The notes below the pieces were generated by a model. It saw only the letters and a program-made list of their open reading frames with translations. It was not told the origin of the DNA and did no database searches. From NCBI GenBank assembly GCA_021229015.1, contig CM037791.1:55063741-55127740 (forward strand): DNA of 64,000 nt, written 5' to 3'. Source of the stretch: Solen grandis. Its lineage: Eukaryota; Mollusca; Bivalvia; Adapedonta; Solenidae. The number at the start of each line of letters is the position of its first letter. The first letter of the stretch is position 1. A program made the translations under genes and the position numbers. Shown in pieces: positions 55,935-64,000 of the stretch.

Positions 55935-57350
55935 TGACTATTTGAGTTTACTGTCGCTTCGACAGTATTTCAGTCATATAGCAATGTCCAGCTAATTACA
56001 GGTGGAGGAAGACCTCGGATGCCTCCGTGCATCCGGGTAGAACCACCGACCTACCGCAAGCCAGCTGGAAGGCTTCCTCACATGAAAATCCGAATGCAGG
56101 GCTTTTTTTCCGAAATTTGGGAAGGGGCCTTAGCCTTCTATTTTGGGAAATTGAAACGCGATTTCGGGGCGTTTTGGGAAAAAGGTAGACTCAGTTCACA
56201 TGTATACTCAGTAATATTCTAACAGTCTTATGAATCTTAAAGAATCAAAACGAATTGATATAAAAACTAGACATAAAACAGAGCTGTCTTTGGTTCAAAT
56301 CGCTGCACTATTTAAAATGGTACTAATGTCCATAAACAATCTTCCTCCTTGGTGTCAACACCAAGACTAGAACTAGCTGCAAAAATGTTTTGGCATTCAC
56401 CAGATAGAGCCAAATCTCTTAAGTTGGAGGCAGATTTTTTAACAAGTGGCTCCAATAAATTTTTGTGTTTATATATGCTTTAGTTGAAATGTCAAATGCA
56501 CATTCATTTGGTACATTATATTTAAAAATAAATAGAAATAATAAACATGTACATTATTATTGAAATAAAGACATTACAACTTTCTTTCACAATATTTCAA
56601 TTGAAAATTAGATTAATGAAATTAACTCTAAGTTTTTAAAATAATATAATAAATAATTTATTAATGTTTAAAAAATAATAATAAATCAAAAGTGAAATTT
56701 AAAAAAAAAAAAAATGAGTATGTTATGTTTGGGGGACGTTTCATTTTGGCTACGTTTTTGACTTTTTCCTTAGCAATAAGGAATTGGTTATTTAAACATC
56801 AAGGTAAAAACGAGTTTTATGTATTGAAATTACTTGGTGAACCGAGCAACTGATCTGAATGTTTTAAAAAGATAAACAAGCAATAAAAATGCTAATGTAT
56901 CTTCGCAAACTGAGATGATTGTGCAACTTCATAACAGCTCTCTAAATGAAGGTAAAACAATAGTCGGTAGAAGGTGTGACAAATGATAGTCGTCCAATAA
57001 AACCCGAGTATTCCACATTGAGCCTTAGAATGCGTGTTGATTGGGTCATCGAACAGCAGGTGCTTTACTTTAAGTAGTATGCAGTGTAGAGTGACGTATA
57101 ATTTTGTGCATTACGGAAACAACTGCATTACTGTTGTTTTTTTTCTCTCTGTATTAATGAATATTCGCTTATAGGTTTAAGGAGAAAAATAGTTGGAACA
57201 TATTGGGAATTTTTCATTAGATTTTGGGAATTCTTTTGGCCAAAATTGGGAAAAATATAGCCTTTTTATGATTGGGAAGTCACCGAAGATCGGCCTCTAC
57301 TATAGAAGGAAAAAAAGCCCTGGAATGACCCTGCCGGGTGGTATATATAG
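55935..57350 (-). mobile_element. SINE copy of the 41.2-kb family, split by an insertion
   Basis: 55960-56096 matches the central domain of the SINE at 41245-41516 (GGTGGAGGAAGACC, GTAGAACCACCGACC, CCGCAAGCCAGCTGGAAGG, CTTCCTCACATGAA). It is interrupted by the hAT-like element at 56097 and resumes only briefly after 57327. Confidence 0.5.
56097..57322. mobile_element. hAT-like non-autonomous element with perfect 15-bp TIR
   Basis: 1226 bp. Both ends read CAGGGCTTTTTTTCC inward, with 5-bp direct repeats GAATG at 56092-56096 and 57323-57327. TTGGGAA-type motifs recur near both ends (56116, 56142, 56173; 57203, 57224, 57248, 57273), typical of subterminal transposase sites. No transposase ORF. 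A 5-bp duplication is shorter than the usual 8 for hAT. Confidence 0.75.
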
Positions 57351-58489
57351 AAGATATACTTGAATGTATAAATCTCAAGAAAAGATATGAACTGTTCTGT
57401 TAGAAATCAGTAACCAAAAACTGAACTTATGGTAGCCCTGGGCTGTCAGACTGCAGCTAATTTTAACACTGCTTAAAATGGCCTTAAAGGGGTAATGCAG
57501 TAAACTGACATGAAATTAAATTATTGTTATTGCAGAATCCATTTGCTATATTTTTAGTATATTGGTTGCCATAGCAACCAGATATGATGCCATAGAAAAA
57601 AAAAATGATTAGCATAATCTCCAGTATGCCATCTGTCTATATTTCAAGTTTCATGAAAAAATTCTGAGTACTTTCAGAGCTATCACAGGATCCAGATTTT
57701 GCAGACAGACGCACGGACTGACAGACAGACAGAGGGCAAACCTATAGTCTCCTCAAGTGAACCGGTAGAGCACTAATAAATGAGGGAAAATATTATATGG
57801 TATCACATTATTCTATATATTAACTGCAATATGTAATCCAAAATTTGTTATATTTATGGTTAAGATATTATGTGGTCTTTAATAAACATCACCCATTTGG
57901 TAGCTGGTCAGCATTTTCACATGGTTCTGAATTTTTATTTAGAAATGACATCAAGCAATAAGGTTGCAACTTTTTAAAAAAATTAAGGCTGACAGTTACC
58001 TTTAAGGATCCGGACGTCTGCAAACCAGCCTTTAGCTACAAAAGTAAAAATAAAATAAATAAATACCAATTATCATTCAGGAAAATTCTCAAATGCTTGA
58101 TTCTCTGTCCAAAAGCAGTGCCTCTTACAAACAATATGTTCAACTGGAAAATCAACTTATTTATCAGATTATAAAACATATTCAACAATCTATAAAAATA
58201 ATGAGCCCCCGTTGATATATAGCCAGCGTCAGTTTCTTGATCATGTCATTTATGGATTTGAAACTGTAAAAATCATTGTTTGAAGGAGATATAAATGTTG
58301 AAACATAAGCACTGCCTTATTAATTAAAATATATCCAGGCTATAATTAATATTTCCGAGCTTGTGGAAATTTTATAATTATTACAGGTTATGATTTACAT
58401 AATATCATTTCTGTACCAGCATTTTGTCAGTATGATTACCCAAATTTAAATAAAGAGAACTGATTAAAAAAACGGGACTAGGTAGAGTT
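57328..58489. other. non-coding stretch with one eroded repeat
   Basis: 57535-57770 carries GGTTGCCATAGCAACC and a CAGACAGACGCACGGACTGA...CAGACAGACAG tract, the reverse of the GTCYGTC tract seen in the cassettes; probably a reversed cassette relic. Nothing else recognised. Confidence 0.45.
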
Positions 58490-58870
58490 GTGGTTCTTGG
58501 ACAAGAAATTGTTAAAGCTAACTTGGACGCCAACAAAGACGCAGACAACTGGGTGACCACAATAGCTCAGACTATTCAATGAGTATTAGAGCTAAAAGTA
58601 TAAAAGGTATTAAGATGAAACTTCATATGTAGGTAGATCTCATTCAGAGGAAGTGCAGTGCTTAATAACTGTAACCCTATATTTTGTAGTTTTTTTTGTA
58701 AATTTTACTGCACTTCTCAGTGAGATCTATCCACCTTTGAAGTTTTATGTTAATATCTATATTAGTCTTTGAGTTATGCCCCAAACAAAATTTTGAAATT
58801 ACAACAGACTGACCTACTGACCGACCAAATGCCAGACCACAGGGTGACTCCTATATATTCCCTTTGCTTA
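58490..58870. repeat. eroded relative of the B2-type repeat
   Basis: Contains GAGGAAGTGCAGTGC at 58638 as in B2, an inverted GCACTTCTCAGTGAGATCTA at 58710, and GAGTTATGCCCC at 58771. Mixed orientation, no clear ends. Confidence 0.45.
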
Positions 58871-59394
58871 TCAGGGAATAAAAAGCAGCACAAAGCTTTG
58901 TTTTTTGCAATGTTGTGTAAACAAGTTGCACTTAACAGCTGGAAAGGTTTGGCTACTGAAAGCAAGTTTAGGGCTTTTGAAGTGTTGTTGTGTGTGCATG
59001 TTTCATACCATTATGACTTTCACTACAACAGTAATGATGGAATTTGTTTAGCAGAGCCACTGATCAAACTCTATTCTGAAATACTGGTTTAATTAAAATT
59101 AATTTCATTTTCACTCATAAATAAAGTCAGGAAATGTTATATAAATATATAAATCTCTTGCGTTAAGTGCAATATGAGATGTAAGTACAAAACGATGTTA
59201 GGTGTTGCCAAATATCAAATAATATTCTTACAGTAGGGTTTTCCCTTGCTTTTTTTTTATTTTAACAGGGTGTAAAATGTCCTCTTGAGTTTGAGATAAA
59301 GATAATTTTTTGCACTATATCTGGAGCATTCAGATTTATGGGTTGAAATGGGCATTTTTGTATGCCATTTAAAAAATACTGATCAATGTTTGTT

Positions 59395-59620
59395 TGATTG
59401 GTGTAACATCCCATCAACTGCAACACTTAGTATCAATCTGTAGACATGTGGCATGATACCAAACCCACACCGGGCCAACCAGTCCTGGAACTACCCTGTA
59501 TATATTCTGAGTGACAAGCAGGGAGCTACCAGTACTATTTTTAACGACTTAAGTATGTCATGGATGCGGATTGAACAACAGCATCTCTCAAGGCAGACAC
59601 TCTAGCCACTGTGGAAGATG
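59395..59620 (-). mobile_element. probable tRNA-derived SINE, minus strand
   Basis: On the minus strand TGGCTAGAGTGTCTGCC resembles an A-box and GTTCAATCCGCA a B-box, with a downstream body reaching GATGTTACACCAATC. Weaker than the SINEs at 41 and 44 kb. Confidence 0.4.
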
Positions 59621-60865
59621 GGAATATTTGAAGTCAAGTGCAGATACTGGATGTTAGCTAAGAAGGCAGGGTGTAAAATTCTAGGTTGGATATCAAATAA
59701 TTTTTTAATTTGACCTGTTTCAATAATCTTTTTAATAAAAAAAAACTTTCATGCCAATTTTAATAGGAAGTCATTACAGAACCTTTACTATCAAAATCTG
59801 TTATATTAGTTAAAGACTGCTGATCTGGAGACAGAAACAGGTGCATTAAACCTGCAAAATCCCAGATTGAAAAACACAGGGCATCATTAAATAAGACAAC
59901 TTCTGTAAGTTTATTTTGTCAAAAGTTCATCCACATAAAAGAGAAATTATTGCTAGTAAACAGAATAATTTGTAACATGATGACATGAATTCTAATATTA
60001 TTTTTTTTTTAATTTGCGTCTTATACCTTTGAATCCACACAACAAACAGATTCTGAGATTGGTCCATTTGAATATTGTATCCTCAAGTACTGAGTTCTCG
60101 CAATATTGGTTTTCTCAGGCTATTTGTGCAATATTTGACGTCAAGTAATTTTACAGAGAAACCATCAACAATAAACAACGTTGATTGATCCTTGTTTCTA
60201 AACCTTCATTTTATTGAAAATGTTTGGGAAACAGGTAAAAATATTCATTTAATAAAGAAGTACTGATTTTCTACCATTTTCACTAATGCTTCTTTTTATG
60301 ATTTTTTTAAACCACTTGTTGTATCTACAAATAATATTCAGCAAGTATACGATCACTGATTTATGTAAATCATTTAGAGCCATAGCTGTTATTAATATGA
60401 TAGTAAACTTTATACTTGATAATTGTAATACAGCAGACCCATTTAACCGTATTTTTACACCCAAAATTGGCCATAAACCTCAAAAATTGTAAGGACTCTC
60501 TAGTTGAAAGGATACAAAGTTAAGAAAAATTGCTGTTGTACCCCCAGTTACAAAACTCGGAGGGCACCCTATAATAACATGTTGGACACTTTCAATGTGA
60601 TAGATCTAGTGCTTCTTTTTCTCAATTGGATCATCTAATATTTTACAAACCAATCTGTTCTATGATTAAGAACACATACTTTAATGGAACTGTTGTTTAT
60701 AGATTGTGTCTCTATATGTGCACCATTCTCATGGCAGACTCATTTTCAGTTCATTGTCGAGAACTCCAGACGCCATTTTGGAAATATTTTATTTGACTGT
60801 TGTTGGATTTTGAGTTATTTTTAAATTTGTTTTTGATTACCATTGAAAATTAATTATATTTGTAG

Positions 60866-60995
60866 GGAAGATATTGATGCATTTAATGATAAATTTAATA
60901 TAAAAGTGAGGGATCGTTTTGTTCATAGTTCTTATGCTGTCGAGAACTGGATAGATCTACTCCAGGATATCGATATGCAACTTCTTTGTCAGTAA
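60866..60995 (+). other. exon-like open segment
   Basis: After an acceptor-like TATATTTGTAG, one frame reads EDIDAFNDKFNIKVRDRF and VENWIDLLQDIDMQLLCQ to TAA 60993. The amphipathic, non-repetitive composition looks protein-like, but no donor, start codon or partner exon is visible. Unrecognised. Confidence 0.25.
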
Positions 60996-61124
60996 TATAT
61001 TTTGATTTTAATCAATATTCATCATATGCCACACCATTGAATCACCAACTGAAACATTTGTATTGTAAAATAATTTTGGCGTTGATTTTCATCCATACAA
61101 AACAATCCATAAATGACTTACCAT

Positions 61125-61260
61125 TCGCTTCCCGTATGGCATGCAGACGGCCATTTTGGCGCGTGGTATGAAAGGGCCGGTATAAAAAGCTGACGTCTAA
61201 GTTACACGATCGCGCAGCCGAAAGAAGGGGCTGTTCACATTGGTGTGGTGGAGAGGTCAT
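61125..61260 (+). promoter_or_regulatory. promoter-like GC-richer patch with TATA box
   Basis: GC-rich island in AT-rich DNA with GGCCGGTATAAAAAGC at 61174-61189, AGACGGCCATTTTGGCGCG upstream and several CpG sites (CACGATCGCGCAGCCG) downstream. It looks like a core promoter on the plus strand; no gene follows within view that I can support. Confidence 0.3.
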
Positions 61261-62216
61261 TGATTTCTGCGATATTTTTAAAAATAAGTTCCTAAAATAT
61301 TACTTTCATTCATACTACCGTTTAATTTAATCTCGATTGACATCCACCCCGGAAAATAATAAAAAAAATGTTCAGATGAGGGTGCGACCCTTCTCAGTTA
61401 CCAAGACCTTTATAGCTATTAAATTTTTCATTCTCTTATTTCTAGAATATCTTCGGTTTACCAACCGACCACGGATCTGCTATACTCGTCTTTTTAATTT
61501 TGACACTTAAGAATACATGTATAAGAAAAGACTTAAAATCATTTTACATACTGTTCTATTTCATCATGTGGTATCGAGATCTAAACTTTTTTTAAAGACA
61601 GAAAGAAGAAAAATAAATAAAATGAATAAATAAAATTATTTATTGTTATACTAATTGGGAATAATAAGTGTTTAATAAATGATTGAACATAGATGTACAT
61701 GTATATATTTACATTTACCCGACTTTGTTCCCGGTGGAGTCCGCAGAATAAACACGTATATTTTTTGGAAAAAGAGAGAAATGTTCATTCCATGAGGTGG
61801 CAAATTAATGTTTTTTTATTTTCAAACTTATAAGATATTTGCTGTGATATATCAGACTAATGTTATTTAATTAAGAGTAAGAAATCATAAAAAGGACAAT
61901 ATATAGTTAAATAGTGTTTTTATTCGACATTTTATCGAGTCTCCTTAATGCTACATTTTTAATATTAGCAAATATAATATTACTTTGCTGTCAATCCGTT
62001 TTCTTCATACAAAAATAAAAAATAATCAGGAAAACAAATTCTTACAATGTTTCTTACTTTAACAAAAATCACTTACGGTGTTGAGCTACCTGTCTCAATA
62101 AGTAAAATTAGTTTTTACTAAATATTGAAAAATTAAGGAGACCGACTTTGGTCTCCTTTATATTAGAGGTCTCCCTAATTATTCAAAAAAAACTCTTAAT
62201 GGTCACCTTAATGCTG

Positions 62217-62220
<4 letters not shown>
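61261..62220. other. non-coding stretch with a hairpin
   Basis: AT-rich. AAGGAGACCGACTTTGGTCTCCTT at 62135-62158 forms a 9-bp perfect stem, followed by AGGTCTCCCTAATTATTC. Nothing else recognised. Confidence 0.45.

Positions 62221-62286
<66 letters not shown>
62221..62286. repeat. (TA)n microsatellite
   Basis: 33 uninterrupted TA units, the longest in the window. Confidence 0.98.
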
Positions 62287-62287
<1 letters not shown>

Positions 62288-63462
62288 GCCACATAAATAG
62301 GTCTTATATAGTATTGCATTTAAATCGGGTTTAAACGAAATTATGCTCAAATAATTTTTCAAAAACTCTATCTGTGTAATTTAGAATTGTATTTAAAAGA
62401 AACCTATTCTTGCAATGTCAATACAACAATAAATGTTTTCCGAGATGTTAACCGAAAAAAAAACAAATGCAATCATTCGATTTAATATTAAAATTATGCC
62501 AAAACTTAGGACAATAAACTGTACATGAAACCATTTTTTTCACGGTTGCTAAAATGAATTAACCAAACTAACTTAGAAATATACATTTATCTTTAATATT
62601 AATAACATTTTTTATTGAAATGTGGGGCGTATATATATATATTTTCTTTGAATATATATATTTCACCCCGCAAATCGGTAAAAGCAGTGTTTGATTTCTG
62701 GCTTAATTTATCGGTAATGTTTAATTATCAAAAGAATTAAAAACTCAATTCCAAAGACAGATATAACAAGTATATCATATACAGTGTAAACGAATGCCAA
62801 TTAATATTATGCAACCGTATTTATTTCATGTTCTCTCATAGTATAGCTATAACCGCTAGAATTAATTTTACGCCGATAGACCTATTCGTTAGCTCATAAA
62901 TAACGCAAATTGATATTAATCAATATAAATATATAAAAAACAGATGCAAGGTGGCAGCCGTTGGCTACGGTACCCTGGAAGCTGGTCTAGATGACAAATC
63001 ATTAATGTATATCCAGGAGGCAGATGCAAGGTTGTAGCTGATGGCTACAGTACACCAGAAGCTAGTCTAAAAGACAAATCTAGTGACTAAATTTCCAATA
63101 ATTATAAAACAGCAGTTTAACAATAATTTAAAAAGTATTAACATATCAGCTCACGTGTATATATCCAAACTAAATTTCAGATTTTACACAAACATTAACA
63201 ACTCACACTAAACATCAAAATGTGTACAAATTTATTTGATTTAAGGATTTTATAATGGGCGATGCTATTTACTCTTGGAAGATGACACAAAACGTTAAAA
63301 GGGGTGTGCTTTTATCAAACCAGTTTATTTGGTGTTATATATTATATACGTCGCATTAATAGGTCTTATTTAGTGTTGCATTTAAATCGGTTTTATTAAG
63401 AAATTATGCTCAAATCATTTTCCAAAACTATATCTATATTAATCAGTATTGTATTTAAGGTA
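62287..63462. repeat. direct repeat pair (~115 bp) with short tandem between
   Basis: 62287-62405 and 63347-63462 share CATTTAAATCGG, AAATTATGCTCAAAT, TAATAGGTCTTAT-type blocks at roughly 85-90% similarity by eye. Between them, 62944-63080 holds two ~65-bp units (CAGATGCAAGGTGGCAGC / CAGATGCAAGGTTGTAGC ... GAAGCTGGTCTAGATGACAA). The pair could be eroded LTR-like ends or a local duplication. Confidence 0.6.
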
Positions 63463-64000
63463 GAGGGACCTGAATGAGCTCGGCTAATGTCGGCAAAGAT
63501 CGCCTTACCTTAGATATTCTTTGTCATAACACACCACTCGGAATGTGACTCTTTCTCATTCAGAAGTTTAATTCATAGTAGCTTATATCATTGTTAATAA
63601 AATGTAAAAACTTTGATTGGTGTTCATCTATTTAAAGGCAAAAATACCGTTCCTTTTTTTTAAAGTCGAAGAAAATCTACGAATAACTTTCATTGGCGTC
63701 ATTTTTGGAATCCCCCTAGATCAATCAAAATGCACAAATGCGATAATTGAGGGTATTTCAAAACGTTCTCCATAAAAGGGCAAATTTTAAAAAGGAAACG
63801 GTATCTTAATCAACTATAACTACAGTAACACAAGTTTGTATATTGGAAATGCAAGTAAAAAGGAAAATTGTAATTGAAAAATGGGAAATTTGATGGTTTT
63901 ATAACAGTATTTTCACGTATACCCACCACACAATTTGAACAAACATTTCAATACAGGGTTAGATAACAGACAAATGAAACCAGAATTAAAAAAAAATATC
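63463..64000. other. non-coding stretch, no recognised feature
   Basis: No ORF, splice-site pair or repeat recognised up to the window end. Confidence 0.5.

Overview
The window is animal nuclear DNA, AT-rich and dominated by repeats. It holds spliced exons with GT/AG borders, tRNA-derived SINEs, CR1-like and Tx1/L1-like non-LTR retrotransposons, a Gypsy LTR retrotransposon, hAT-like non-autonomous elements and many hairpin-ended minisatellite cassettes starting AGCTCACCTGAGC or TATACCCCC. I associate those cassettes with bivalve molluscs; the assignment is inference from repeat content, since no taxonomic marker gene is present.

Layout. 70-6452: a CR1-like non-LTR element with a coiled-coil/RRM-type ORF1 and a frameshifted endonuclease-RT ORF2 that starts with a hydrophobic stretch and a 2A-type GDVELNPGP motif. 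6504-18661: a minus-strand Gypsy provirus (gag, protease, pol and an extra C2H2 zinc-finger ORF after pol). Its 5' LTR breaks off at about 16034 and runs into a second copy of the CR1 3' end followed by a complete LTR with the same flank, which suggests a haplotype join or a tandem duplication. 18662-22560: anonymous DNA, one cassette and a decayed Tx1/L1-like RT.

22968-39545: a plus-strand spliced gene. Short Gln-rich exons are followed by one 3.4-kb terminal exon. That exon carries an N-terminal cysteine-protease-like domain resembling peptidase family C76, then a MULE-type DDE transposase core, a SWIM zinc finger, a basic patch and a C-terminal Cys/His module. This is the most interesting object in the window. 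Its introns are packed with hairpin-ended minisatellite cassettes, several of which share termini but have unrelated cores.

39546-48100: twelve copies of a near-perfect palindrome built on CGCAAAGTACCAATACC, partly inside tandem segmental duplications, interrupted by two SINEs and a 2.5-kb inverted-repeat element with an 8-bp target duplication. 48100-64000: mostly non-coding, with a non-LTR fragment, a CRE-palindrome-rich tandem array that is an inverted relative of one at 25 kb, two hAT-like non-autonomous elements, SINE pieces and a few exon-like or promoter-like segments of low confidence.
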